The notes beneath the pieces are model-generated. The model was given only the letters and a program-made list of their open reading frames with translations, had not been told where the DNA came from and did not search any database. A DNA stretch of 64,000 nt from Polaribacter tangerinus (GTDB taxonomy: Bacteria > Bacteroidota > Bacteroidia > Flavobacteriales > Flavobacteriaceae): NCBI RefSeq assembly GCF_038024095.1, contig NZ_CP150668.1, positions 620,001-684,000 of the forward strand. The letters run 5' to 3'. Position numbers and translations under genes: made by a program. This document shows positions 1 to 8,388 of this stretch, piece by piece (position 1 is the first letter of the stretch; each line of letters starts with the position of its first letter).

Positions 1-313
1 CCTTAACTTGCATAAAATCTTGAATAGTTCCTTTTTCGAAATTAGGAGCTATGTAATGTACATCAGCATTTTGTAACACAACTGCTCCTACCATTCGTTC
101 GCTAGGACGCCAGTGCGTGCCTGTGAAATAGTTTAAATTTGCTCCAGCATTTAAATACACTGCAACTATATTTTGAGCTTTCATTTGTTGACTCAAATTT
201 AAAACTCTCTTTTTATATTCTTCTAATTCAATAGGTTTTACACTTGCTTGTTTAGGTGTAATTTTGGCCAATTCAATGGTAGAAGTACTACCTCCAATTC
301 CAAATTTATTCAT
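1..313 (-). CDS. M24 family Xaa-Pro peptidase (creatinase/prolidase N-terminal part), partial
   Basis: The reverse strand opens with ATG at 313 and reads 104 codons without a stop to the window edge, so only the N-terminal domain is present. It begins MNKFGIGGSTSTIELAKI and contains NYFTGTHWRPSERMVGA, typical of the creatinase-like N-terminal domain that precedes the M24 pita-bread catalytic domain; the metal ligands lie outside the window. It starts 5 bp after the stop of the upstream oxidoreductase, so it is the sixth gene of the hydroxyproline operon. An Xaa-Pro or Xaa-Hyp peptidase would supply free imino acid to the pathway (inference). The family call is fairly secure; the exact substrate is not. 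Confidence 0.75.
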   Translation of the reverse strand, partial: MNKFGIGGSTSTIELAKITPKQASVKPIELEEYKKRVLNLSQQMKAQNIVAVYLNAGANLNYFTGTHWRPSERMVGAVVLQNADVHYIAPNFEKGTIQDFMQVK

Positions 314-318
314 ACAAA

Positions 319-1566
319 TTAAAATTTTCTGTCTGGGTGAAAAGCTGCAATATCTATGGATGTTTTTGTTTCTGCAAGCAACTCAGCTACTAATTTTCCT
401 GTAGCAGGACCTAAACTCCAACCCATCATAGCATGACCTGTAGCTATCGTTAAATTTTTACAGTACTTAGATTTTCCGATGTATGGTAATCCGTCTGGAG
501 AACAAGGTCTTAAACCGCAACTAGCATTTTCGATTTCTTTAGACGTTATTTCTAAACCTTCGAAATATTTTTTACTAGCATTGGCAATAGCATGTACTCT
601 ATTTTTATTAATTTTTTCATTAATTCCTCCAATTTCCATTGTTCCGGCAAATCTTGTAAAACCTTGCATTGGAGTAACTGCTACTTTTGCTTCACATAAA
701 ATTGCTGGAATACTAATATTTGTATTACTTTTTACATTTATGCTATATCCTTTACCTGCCTGCAGAGGAATTTTTAAGCCCATTTTTTTGGTTAAATTTG
801 AGCTCCATGTTCCTGCTGCTAAAACTACTTCTTCTGCCTTTAAGGTTCTTTGGTTTGTAACAATAGATAATACTTTTCTGTTTTCTACTATAAAGTCTTC
901 TACTTTTTCATTATGGTAAAAAATAACACCATTTTTTAATAAAAATGATTGCATCTCTTTCATAAAAACTGAAGGAGTCATGTGTGCATCTGAATGATAA
1001 TAAATACCTCCTTTAATATTTAAATTAACTTTAGGTTCAAGGTTAGACACTTCTTTAGCAGATAAATGCTCTACATACAAGCCTTTTTCAATCCCTTTTT
1101 TTCCAATACTCCATTCTTCCTCTCCCACTTTGTCGGACTTGTAAAGCATAAGCAGTCCTTTTTTTTGATAATGAAAATCGAAATCGGCATTCGACTTCAA
1201 TTTCTCGTACAAGTCTCTACTTAAAAGATTGATATCTAAAATTGGTTTTATGGCTTTTGCAACCTTAGCTTTTGTAGCCGATTTCTTAAACGCTAAACTC
1301 CATTTTATAAAATCGATATCGAGTCTTGGCTTCACATAAAAAGGACTCGAAGAGTTGAACATCCATTTTATTCCTTTGGTAATAACACCTGGTGCAGCCA
1401 AAGGGATAAAGTGACTTGGTGTAATGTAACCTGCATTAATGTGTGAAGCTCCAGTAAATCCGTTAGTACTATTAACTATGGTAACCTTATAACCTTCTTT
1501 AACTAAATAATAGGCAGTACTTAAACCTATAATACCACCTCCAACAATTACAACATTTTTAGACAT
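319..1566 (-). CDS. FAD-dependent D-amino acid oxidoreductase, probable D-hydroxyproline dehydrogenase
   Basis: This 415-residue protein belongs to the DAO/DadA family. A Rossmann FAD-binding motif GGGIIGLSTAYYL starts at residue 9, and the C-terminal part has the family-typical GLRPCSPDGLPYIGK and TGHAMMGWSLGPATGK segments that close the FAD site. In hydroxyproline catabolism such enzymes oxidise cis-4-hydroxy-D-proline to 1-pyrroline-4-hydroxy-2-carboxylate. That is inferred here from the position between the hydroxyproline epimerase (10 bp upstream) and an M24 peptidase gene (5 bp downstream). No signal peptide is seen, so it is probably cytoplasmic or peripheral to the membrane. A generic D-amino acid dehydrogenase (DadA) is the alternative. 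Confidence 0.85.
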   Translation of the reverse strand: MSKNVVIVGGGIIGLSTAYYLVKEGYKVTIVNSTNGFTGASHINAGYITPSHFIPLAAPGVITKGIKWMFNSSSPFYVKPRLDIDFIKWSLAFKKSATKAKVAKAIKPILDINLLSRDLYEKLKSNADFDFHYQKKGLLMLYKSDKVGEEEWSIGKKGIEKGLYVEHLSAKEVSNLEPKVNLNIKGGIYYHSDAHMTPSVFMKEMQSFLLKNGVIFYHNEKVEDFIVENRKVLSIVTNQRTLKAEEVVLAAGTWSSNLTKKMGLKIPLQAGKGYSINVKSNTNISIPAILCEAKVAVTPMQGFTRFAGTMEIGGINEKINKNRVHAIANASKKYFEGLEITSKEIENASCGLRPCSPDGLPYIGKSKYCKNLTIATGHAMMGWSLGPATGKLVAELLAETKTSIDIAAFHPDRKF

Positions 1567-1576
1567 AAAAATTAGA

Positions 1577-2587
1577 TTATATTACTTGAAATCCGTGTGC
1601 ATATGGGTCATCTTCTTTATCAATAATTAAAGTATTGTAACCATAAATTTTTGCCCAACCCTGAATGCTTGGTACAATAGCTAACTTACCTCCTAAAGTA
1701 GTTTCTGCTTCAACCGTACCAATAAACTTAGAGCCAATATAACTCTCATGAGTAAAAGGTTCGTTTATCTTTAATTTCCCTTTTGCATAGAGCTGCGCCA
1801 ATCTTGCTGAGGTTCCTGTACCACACGGACTTCTATCTATTGCTTTGTCTCCATAAAAAACGGCATTTCTGCCAGAAGAACTTTTATCTAAAGGAGTGCC
1901 TGTCCATAATAAATGTGTAACATCTCTAATTGTAGGATCTTCTGGATGCACAAACAAATTTGGATATTTTTGTTGGATGCGTTCTCTTAAAATTTGAGAG
2001 AAATAAACAATTTTACTAGCTGTAAAATCTTGAACACCACTAAAATTTTCTTGCGGATCTATAATTGCATAATAATTACCTCCATAAGAAACATCAAAAG
2101 TTAATACACCTAATTCCGGACAATCTATAGATAAGTTTTCTGCTGCTAAATAGCTTTTTACATTTACTAATTTTACCCAATCGACCTTTTTGTTAGTTTG
2201 CTGGTAAGTAATTTCTACCAAACCGGCGGGAGCTTCCATTCTTATTTTTCCTGGTATTTTTGGAGTAATCAATCCCTCTTCTATAGCTACAGTAATAGTA
2301 CCGATAGTTCCATGACCACACATAGGTAAGCAACCCGAGGTTTCTATAAATAAAATTGAAAAATCATTTTCAGGATGATGAGGTGGAAATATAAGTGAGC
2401 CACTCATCATATCATGTCCTCTCGGTTCAAACATTAACCCTTTGCGAATCCAATCGAATTCTTTTAAAAAATGCTGACGCTTTTCACTCATATTTTCGCC
2501 AACTAAATTAGGGCCTCCGCCCGCTACTACTCTCACAGGATTCCCGCAAGTGTGTGCATCAATACAAAAAAAAGTGTTTCTACTCAT
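1577..2587 (-). CDS. 4-hydroxyproline 2-epimerase (proline racemase family)
   Basis: The protein has 336 residues from the chosen start MSRNTFFCIDAHTCGNPVRV; an in-frame ATG five codons upstream is less likely because family members begin close to the FxCIDAHTxGNPxR motif. Both catalytic cysteines of the proline racemase fold are present: Cys90 in MCGHGTIG and Cys255 in DRSPCGTGTSA. This dual-Cys form is known from proline racemases and hydroxyproline 2-epimerases, which interconvert trans-4-hydroxy-L-proline and cis-4-hydroxy-D-proline. Its start overlaps the end of the DUF885 gene by 8 nt (ATGAGTAG), so the two are translationally coupled. The operon supports hydroxyproline rather than proline as substrate. 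Confidence 0.9.
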   Translation of the reverse strand: MSRNTFFCIDAHTCGNPVRVVAGGGPNLVGENMSEKRQHFLKEFDWIRKGLMFEPRGHDMMSGSLIFPPHHPENDFSILFIETSGCLPMCGHGTIGTITVAIEEGLITPKIPGKIRMEAPAGLVEITYQQTNKKVDWVKLVNVKSYLAAENLSIDCPELGVLTFDVSYGGNYYAIIDPQENFSGVQDFTASKIVYFSQILRERIQQKYPNLFVHPEDPTIRDVTHLLWTGTPLDKSSSGRNAVFYGDKAIDRSPCGTGTSARLAQLYAKGKLKINEPFTHESYIGSKFIGTVEAETTLGGKLAIVPSIQGWAKIYGYNTLIIDKEDDPYAHGFQVI

Positions 2588-4304
2588 GTAACTTCTCGTC
2601 AATATAATTATTTACTCGACTTTCCATAATAGCCAAGGTAACAGTACCTTCAGATAAAATAACTTCATGAAAATCTCTTATACTAAATTTATCTTTTAGT
2701 ATTTTTTCTGCTTTGGCCCTTAATTCACGGATTTTAATTTCCCCTATTTTATAAGAAATTGCCTGACCAGGCCAAGAAATATATCTATCTGTTTCTGTGG
2801 TAACCTCATGTAGCGATAATGCTGTATTTGCCGCCATGTAATCGATAACCTGCTGCCTAGACCAGCCTTTTGCATGAATACCAGTATCTACTACCAACCT
2901 ACAAGCTCTCCACATTTCGTAGGTATACTTTCCAAAAAGTTCGTAAGGAGTTGTATAAATTCCCATTTCTTCTGCCAAAGTTTCGGCATATAAGCCCCAA
3001 CCCTCTCCAAAAGCCGATAAATATAAGTTTCTTCTGAAAGCAGGAATTTTTTCTGGAGATAGCTCATTATTTAAAGAAATTTGTAAATGATGCCCTGGTA
3101 CGGCCTCGTGCGCAGTTAAAGCGGGTATTGTGTATAAAGTTCTACTTGGTAGATTGTAAGTGTTTACCCAATAAAACCCAGCTTTTAAAGGATTTTTTGT
3201 TCCAGAGTACCTACCTCCTGTGTAATTAGGTGCAATTGCTGCAGGTACAGGAACTACACCATAAGGTTTTCTGGGTAGGGTTTTAAAATATTTTGGCAGT
3301 TCTGCATCTATCCGCTTAGAAATATCTCTTGCAAATCTTAATAACTCTTTAGCCGTTTTCGGATAAAATTGTTGGTCTGTTCTTAAAAATGTAATAAAAT
3401 CTGCAAATGAACCTTTAAAATGAAGGCTATCTATTATTTTTTGCATTTCTAACTTAATTCGAGCAACTTCCTGAAGTCCTATTTTATGAATATCATCTGC
3501 CGTATATTGATTACTTGTGGTGTAAAAATTTATCCTGTTCTGGTAAAATTGTGCTCCATTAGGAGTTTTATCTACACCAATTGCCTCTCTGGTATTTTTA
3601 AAATACTCCTGTTCGAAAAAGTCTTTTATTTGTTGATATTTTTCTACAACATTTTTCTGTACGCTCTTTTTTGCCTTCTTTAAAATAGCCATTCTTTCAT
3701 TCTCTGATATAGATTTAGGTAATTTTAAAAATGGTTTAAAAAAAGCACTCTTAGTTACATCGTCTACAATATGAGTATCATAGGTATATTTATAATTGCT
3801 AAACACTGCTTTTGGTTGAGAAACTTTTGCTTTTACACCTGCTCTAAGTAAATTTATATTATAGTCTATTGATTTATTTAAATTTTCTAATTTTATAAAA
3901 TAGTTTTGTATATCATCAGAATTTTTAAAAACAGTTGTTCCCATATTAGCCAAATTTAAATGAAAAGCAACTTCATTTGTTATTGGATTTAGAAACATTT
4001 TATACTTAAATTGATCTATTTTATCTTGTAGAGAAAATAATAAAAGTTCTTTAGAAATTTTATCAGTTTCAGAGAGCTCTTCTTCCTTTATAGCTTTTAT
4101 TTCCTTTATTAATTCTTTTGCAAAATCGGCTTCTAATTGGTAAAATTTAATGGTATTTTCTACGGATACTGTTTTATCAAAATCGTAGTTTTGTTTTTGT
4201 TCGTATTTAGAAATAACAGCTTCTAATACTTTTTTTGATGACGGTTCTTTACAAGAAATACAAATAATAAAAAAGATAAAAAAATAGAAAAAAGAAGATT
4301 TCAT
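2580..4304 (-). CDS. DUF885 family metallopeptidase-like lipoprotein
   Basis: This 574-residue protein is read from the ATG at 4304, one base after the stop of the aldehyde dehydrogenase. From there the N-terminus is a good lipoprotein signal (MKSSFFYFFIFFIICISC, Cys at residue 18). An upstream in-frame ATG would bury this signal inside the dehydrogenase gene. The zinc-binding-like motif of DUF885, TAHEAVPGHHLQ, is present, as is the C-terminal segment SYKIGEIKIRELR. DUF885 proteins resemble zinc carboxypeptidases, but few have been tested. Its place inside the hydroxyproline operon suggests that it trims hydroxyproline-containing peptides at the cell envelope (inference). Confidence 0.85.
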   Translation of the reverse strand: MKSSFFYFFIFFIICISCKEPSSKKVLEAVISKYEQKQNYDFDKTVSVENTIKFYQLEADFAKELIKEIKAIKEEELSETDKISKELLLFSLQDKIDQFKYKMFLNPITNEVAFHLNLANMGTTVFKNSDDIQNYFIKLENLNKSIDYNINLLRAGVKAKVSQPKAVFSNYKYTYDTHIVDDVTKSAFFKPFLKLPKSISENERMAILKKAKKSVQKNVVEKYQQIKDFFEQEYFKNTREAIGVDKTPNGAQFYQNRINFYTTSNQYTADDIHKIGLQEVARIKLEMQKIIDSLHFKGSFADFITFLRTDQQFYPKTAKELLRFARDISKRIDAELPKYFKTLPRKPYGVVPVPAAIAPNYTGGRYSGTKNPLKAGFYWVNTYNLPSRTLYTIPALTAHEAVPGHHLQISLNNELSPEKIPAFRRNLYLSAFGEGWGLYAETLAEEMGIYTTPYELFGKYTYEMWRACRLVVDTGIHAKGWSRQQVIDYMAANTALSLHEVTTETDRYISWPGQAISYKIGEIKIRELRAKAEKILKDKFSIRDFHEVILSEGTVTLAIMESRVNNYIDEKLHE

Positions 4305-4305
4305 G

Positions 4306-5895
4306 CTAGCTAATAATTTGATCTGTGGTTTTTTTACCATTGATAGTTCTTAATATACCCAACGGATTATTATTTTGTAATGCTTTTGGAAGCATACTAT
4401 TTGGCCAATCTTGGAAACTAAAAGGTCTAACCCAACGCTTAATAGAACCAATACCAACAGCTGTAAACCTGCTATCGGTAGAGGCAGGATATGGACCACC
4501 ATGCACCATAGACTCACAAACTTCTACACCGGTTGGTACACCATTAAAAATAATTCTTCCAACACGAGTTTGTAAAGCATTTACAATAGTAAAGTATTGT
4601 TCTAACTCTTCATCTGCAGCAATTATAGTTCCTGTAAGCTGCCCTTCTAATTGTAAAATAATTGTTTCTAGCTCAGAGATGGTTTCACATTCTACAACCA
4701 TCGAAAATGGACCAAAAACCTCAAGATGTAGCGTCGTATTTTTAAGGAAATCTACTCCTTTTACACTGACCACCGATTGTGGTGCGTAGTTAGTTTTTAA
4801 TACCTCTGTTAAATCAGCTTGAACAACAACACCTTTTTGAGAAGTAACATTTTCTTTATTCTTTAAGTAGCCTTCTTTAATGTTCGGATGCAACATTACA
4901 GATGGATTAATTTTTAAAATATCATCCGATAATGAATTTATAAACGTTTGTAAACCTTCTGATTTAACTCCTAAAATTAACCCTGGATTGGTACAAAACT
5001 GACCTGTTCCCAATGTAATTGAACTCGCATAAGTATTTGCTATACTTTTAGCATTTTTACGCAATGCCTCAGGCAGAAGCACTACCGGATTTATACTACC
5101 CATTTCTGCAAAAACAGGAATTGGTTCTTCTCTAGTGGCTGCTAAATTATATAAGGCACGACCTGCTTTTATACTTCCTGTAAATCCGACTGCTTTAACA
5201 CCTGGGTTTGTAACCAATTGTTGACCTACTTCAATTCCTTTGGAGTTTAAGTTTGAAAAAACACCATTTGGCATTCCTATTATTTTTGCAGCCTTTTGAA
5301 TTGCAGAGGCTACTAACTCTCCCGTACCTGCGTGCATAGGATGTGACTTTACAATTACAGGGCATCCAGCAGCTAGTGCAGCAGCAGTATCGCCTCCTGC
5401 GGTAGAGTATGCTAACGGAAAATTACTAGCTCCAAAAACAACTACTGGCCCTAGTGGAAAATTAAACTTTCTTAGGTCTGGCTTCGGTAATGGCTTTCTA
5501 TTAGAATCTGCAGTATCTATTGTAGCCTCAACCCAAGAACCTTCCTTTACCAAATTTGCGAAAGCTTTTAATTGACCTACTGTTCTTCCTCTTTCTCCGA
5601 TGGCTCTTCCTTCTGGCAATCCAGTTTCTGAACAATATGTATCAATTAATAATGTGTCTAATAATAAAATTTGAGACGCTATTTCGTTCAGAAAAGCAGC
5701 TTTTTTTTCACCTGAAATTTTACTATATTCTTTAAAAGCTGAACTTGCTAAGTTTACCGCTTCTTCTATTTCTGTAGATGATGCTTCGGTAAACAACGTA
5801 CTATTTTCTTGATGTAGCTCTGGGTTAAAGGTTTTATAAGTGATGGTTCCTTTTGCTGAAATTCTGTTGCCAATATAATTTTTTCCTGTTATCAT
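4306..5895 (-). CDS. 2,5-dioxovalerate (alpha-ketoglutarate semialdehyde) dehydrogenase
   Basis: This is a 529-residue aldehyde dehydrogenase. The oxyanion Asn158 is seen in VVFGASNFPLAYS, the general base Glu264 in VFAEMGSINP, and the nucleophile Cys301 in TGQFCTNPGL. Near residue 92 it carries GLPEGRAIGERGRT. Length and motifs fit the KGSADH group, which oxidises 2-oxoglutarate semialdehyde to 2-oxoglutarate with NAD(P)+, the final step of hydroxyproline breakdown. KGSADH also ends arabinose and glucarate pathways, but no such genes are near. It lies 174 bp downstream of the deaminase gene, a gap that holds a repeat element, and is coupled to the DUF885 gene on its 3-prime side. Confidence 0.9.
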   Translation of the reverse strand: MITGKNYIGNRISAKGTITYKTFNPELHQENSTLFTEASSTEIEEAVNLASSAFKEYSKISGEKKAAFLNEIASQILLLDTLLIDTYCSETGLPEGRAIGERGRTVGQLKAFANLVKEGSWVEATIDTADSNRKPLPKPDLRKFNFPLGPVVVFGASNFPLAYSTAGGDTAAALAAGCPVIVKSHPMHAGTGELVASAIQKAAKIIGMPNGVFSNLNSKGIEVGQQLVTNPGVKAVGFTGSIKAGRALYNLAATREEPIPVFAEMGSINPVVLLPEALRKNAKSIANTYASSITLGTGQFCTNPGLILGVKSEGLQTFINSLSDDILKINPSVMLHPNIKEGYLKNKENVTSQKGVVVQADLTEVLKTNYAPQSVVSVKGVDFLKNTTLHLEVFGPFSMVVECETISELETIILQLEGQLTGTIIAADEELEQYFTIVNALQTRVGRIIFNGVPTGVEVCESMVHGGPYPASTDSRFTAVGIGSIKRWVRPFSFQDWPNSMLPKALQNNNPLGILRTINGKKTTDQIIS

Positions 5896-5970
5896 ATAAT
5901 CTGTTTCTTGCTTTAAATATACTGATGTAAATTTATAAATTTTAAGGTTAATAATATATAACTACGCTGT

Positions 5971-6061
5971 GTTAGGGATTGAAGCATTTGTTGAAGCTCT
6001 TGTGTTTTTTAAACACAAAGCGACTGCAAAAAGCCCGACCGCTTTTGTTGCGGTAACACCC
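5971..6061. repeat. Intergenic structured repeat, copy 1
   Basis: The element reads GTTAGGGATTGAAGC at its left end and contains two hairpins. One is TTGTGTTT / AAACACAA with a TTT loop (6000-6018); the other is ACCGC / GCGGT (6038-6054), preceded by AAGCCCG. A second element with the same left end, central hairpin and AAGCsCGsCC block lies at 24896-24990. It sits 8 bp past the stop of the deaminase gene. From memory, similar GCGATTGAA...AAGCGCGACC units are scattered between genes in flavobacterial genomes; their role is unknown to me. Confidence 0.6.
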
Positions 6062-6069
6062 AAAAAATA

Positions 6070-6987
6070 CTATAAATTCTTATAATCTGGTAGCTTTGGT
6101 CTAACTGCTAAAGCGTCTATTATAGTTTTTTCTATACGTGCTCTCTCTTCTCCCTCTAAAATTAATCTTGGGGCTCTAACGTACTCAGAACCAATACCAG
6201 TATGTTTAGATGCTAATTTTATATACTGAACTAATTTCGGATGAATATCTAACTCTAAAAGTGGCATAAACCATCTGTATATAGAGATAGCTTCGGTAAT
6301 TTTACCTGCTTTTACCAACTCGTAAATTGCTACGGTTTCTGCAGGAAAAGCATCTACTAAACCAGCTACCCAACCATCTGCTCCCAACACTAAACTTTCG
6401 AGCGCAAGTGTATCTACACCCGTCATAATTGCCAATCTGTCTCCGAATCGATTTTTGATTCGTGTAATATTTGTGGTATCTCTAGTAGACTCTTTTACTG
6501 CCTGAATATTTGGGCAATCTGCCAATAGTTCTTGAAACATGTCTAAGGTTACCAATAATTTATAATCAATAGGGTTGTTATATATCATAATTGGTAATTT
6601 AGTACTATTTGCTACTTCTTTAAAATAAGTAACAACCTCTGCATCACTTGCATTATAACGCATTGGTGGTAACATCATTAAACCAGAGGCTCCATCTGCT
6701 TCGGCTGCTTTTGCTAACGCTATGGCTCCTTTGGTAGTTTGCTCTGCAATATTCATTAAAACTGGAACTTTACCAGCTACAAAAGCAACTGTTTCTTTAG
6801 TTAACTTCCTGCCTTCTTCTTCAGATAATGTACTAGCCTCACCTAAGGTACCTCCTAAAACTAAACCATGAACTCCAGCGTCTAATTGTGCTTGGATGTT
6901 TACTTTAAACATGTCTAAATCTAACGTGTCATCGGGTGTAAATTGTGTGGTTATGGCTGGCATAACTCCTTTCCATTGAATACTCAT
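6070..6987 (-). CDS. DapA-family 1-pyrroline-4-hydroxy-2-carboxylate deaminase
   Basis: This 305-residue protein has the dihydrodipicolinate synthase fold. The Schiff-base lysine is Lys165 in QAVKESTRDT and the proton-relay tyrosine is Tyr136 in IMIYNNPIDYK. The substrate loop reads GGTLGEASTLSEEE instead of the GTTGE of true DapA, which fits a sub-family with another substrate. In Hyp catabolism this enzyme deaminates pyrroline-4-hydroxy-2-carboxylate to 2-oxoglutarate semialdehyde. It is the first gene of the operon and faces the AraC-type regulator across a 154-bp divergent promoter region. The reaction is assigned from family plus neighbours; lysine biosynthesis is unlikely in this context. 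Confidence 0.87.
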   Translation of the reverse strand: MSIQWKGVMPAITTQFTPDDTLDLDMFKVNIQAQLDAGVHGLVLGGTLGEASTLSEEEGRKLTKETVAFVAGKVPVLMNIAEQTTKGAIALAKAAEADGASGLMMLPPMRYNASDAEVVTYFKEVANSTKLPIMIYNNPIDYKLLVTLDMFQELLADCPNIQAVKESTRDTTNITRIKNRFGDRLAIMTGVDTLALESLVLGADGWVAGLVDAFPAETVAIYELVKAGKITEAISIYRWFMPLLELDIHPKLVQYIKLASKHTGIGSEYVRAPRLILEGEERARIEKTIIDALAVRPKLPDYKNL

Positions 6988-7023
6988 ATCTATATCGTTT
7001 TGATAAAATTTATATTATTGATA

Positions 7024-7031
7024 CAAAATTA
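7024..7031 (-). promoter_or_regulatory. Predicted -7 element for the hydroxyproline operon
   Basis: The minus strand reads TAATTTTG, a match to the Bacteroidota -7 consensus TAnnTTTG, 37 bp upstream of the deaminase ATG. A perfect 10-nt palindrome, GTAGTACTAC (7035-7044), sits immediately upstream, where a regulator could bind. No clear -33 TTTG is seen. Confidence 0.4.
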
Positions 7032-7141
7032 GGAGTAGTACTACCCTAAATGATAGCCTTGTTTTATCCAAAATAAATACTAAATTATCCGAAAAAATAA
7101 ATTAAATTACTATTTTAGATATTATTTGCAAAACAATAAAA

Positions 7142-7981
7142 ATGAAGGTACTACCATTTCAGATTCCAAAACCAGAAAACAGCGCACTAATAGTTCAAGA
7201 GGATATTGAGTTTGAGTTTTACAATAAATTACATCAACATGATGAAATTCAAATTAGTTATGTAGTAAAAGGAGAGGGAACAATACTTGTTGGTGATACT
7301 ATAAATAATTTTAATACTGGAGATTTAATTGTTCTTGGAAACAATTTACCTCATGTTTTTAAAAGCATTGAAAATAGAAAAGAAAAATCGCATATGATTA
7401 CCTTATTTTTTACCAAACAATCATTTGGTAATCATTTTTTTGATTTGAAAGAGTTAAGTGAAAGTAGCTCATTTTTTAACCAAGCAAAACATGGTTTTAA
7501 AATTTCTAAAACTAAAAAAGAAATAGTTCTTTTATTTGATAAAATTAAAAAAGCCAGTAAACTAGAGCGTTTTATTCTTTTCTTAGAGCTTCTATTACAA
7601 TTAACAAAAACGTCATCGAAAAGTCTATCCTCTTTTATTTATGAAAAAAAATATACGCAAATAGAGGGAAAAAGAATGCGGGCTATTTTCGATTACACAC
7701 TAAAAAACTACAGTGACCCAATTAGTCTTGATAATATTGCAGATGTAGCTTCTATGACTAAAAATGCATTTTGTAAATATTTTAAAAAAAGGACTAATAA
7801 AACTTATTTTCGTTTTTTAAATGAAATTAGAATTGCACATGCATGTAAAATTATTGCTCAAGAAAAGGAAACCACTTTAGCAGAAATTTCATTTGTATGT
7901 GGCTTTAGAAATGTTTCTAATTTTAATAGACAATTTAAAGCTATTAAAAATTGTAGCCCCAGTTATTACAGAAAGAAATAG
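7142..7981 (+). CDS. AraC family transcriptional regulator of the hydroxyproline cluster
   Basis: The protein has 279 residues. The N-terminal half is a cupin-like sensor domain (LHQHDEIQISYVVKGEGTI, then NFNTGDLIVLGNNLPHVF). The C-terminal hundred residues are an AraC/XylS double helix-turn-helix with ISLDNIADVASMTKNAFCKYF and TLAEISFVCGFRNVSNFNRQF. It is divergent from the catabolic operon, so it probably senses hydroxyproline or a pathway intermediate and controls the 154-bp shared promoter region; this is inference from arrangement. Start is the first ATG, with no competing upstream start. Confidence 0.88.
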   Translation: MKVLPFQIPKPENSALIVQEDIEFEFYNKLHQHDEIQISYVVKGEGTILVGDTINNFNTGDLIVLGNNLPHVFKSIENRKEKSHMITLFFTKQSFGNHFFDLKELSESSSFFNQAKHGFKISKTKKEIVLLFDKIKKASKLERFILFLELLLQLTKTSSKSLSSFIYEKKYTQIEGKRMRAIFDYTLKNYSDPISLDNIADVASMTKNAFCKYFKKRTNKTYFRFLNEIRIAHACKIIAQEKETTLAEISFVCGFRNVSNFNRQFKAIKNCSPSYYRKK

Positions 7982-8027
7982 CTTTACTCTTGGTTATTAC
8001 TTTTTTATTAGACCTAAAGTATATAAA

Positions 8028-8059
8028 AAACCCTTACAATCTATAGATTATAAGGGTTT
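8028..8059 (-). terminator. Rho-independent terminator after tRNA-Ser
   Basis: A 14-bp stem AAACCCTTAcAATC / GATTaTAAGGGTTT (one mismatch) surrounds a TATA loop. On the minus strand it follows tRNA-Ser by three bases and is followed by a T run. It may also stop transcripts of the convergent regulator gene. Confidence 0.75.
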
Positions 8060-8062
8060 AGC

Positions 8063-8146
8063 GGAGAATGAGGGATTCGAACCCCCGGACCTGTTACAGT
8101 CAACAGTTTTCAAGACTGCCGCATTCGACCACTCTGCCAATTCTCC
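8063..8146 (-). tRNA. tRNA-Ser (anticodon TGA)
   Basis: On the minus strand the acceptor arms GGAGAAT and ATTCTCC pair, the T loop reads GGTTCGAATCC, and the anticodon loop CTTGAAA gives TGA (plus-strand 8110-8112). The 84-nt length with a long variable arm fits a class II serine tRNA. No CCA is encoded. Confidence 0.95.
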
Positions 8147-8180
8147 AAGTGTCTCATCAGATATTCTCTGAATGCGGGTG

Positions 8181-8188
8181 CAAATATA
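8181..8188 (-). promoter_or_regulatory. Predicted -7 element for tRNA-Ser
   Basis: TATATTTG on the minus strand matches TAnnTTTG and is placed about 35 bp upstream of the tRNA 5-prime end. Confidence 0.45.
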
Positions 8189-8357
8189 GAAAGCTTTTTT
8201 AATTTATTAAAAGAAAAATGGTATTATTTTTTCTGTTTTTTGAATATCAGTTATAAAAAAAGCTATCTTACTATAAATCAACAATTTTAAAAAATTTATT
8301 TTTTGTAGGTTTCGGTTTATATGCTACATTCTCGTTACAATCTAATGGTTAGTTTAG

Positions 8358-8365
8358 TATATTTG
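8358..8365 (+). promoter_or_regulatory. Predicted -7 element for aroC
   Basis: TATATTTG matches the Bacteroidota -7 consensus and lies 23 bp upstream of the aroC ATG. Confidence 0.45.
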
Positions 8366-8388
8366 TAATTCATTATAATTTAATATAC

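Noticed and set aside
479..919. 146-codon frame opposite the D-amino acid oxidoreductase
   Set aside because: It is a shadow on the opposite strand of a well-supported gene, with no family signature.
4325..4789. 154-codon frame opposite the aldehyde dehydrogenase
   Set aside because: It lies wholly within a conserved gene on the other strand.
7893..8171. 92-codon frame overlapping the AraC end and tRNA-Ser
   Set aside because: It runs antisense through the tRNA and in another frame of the regulator; its peptide includes translated tRNA sequence.
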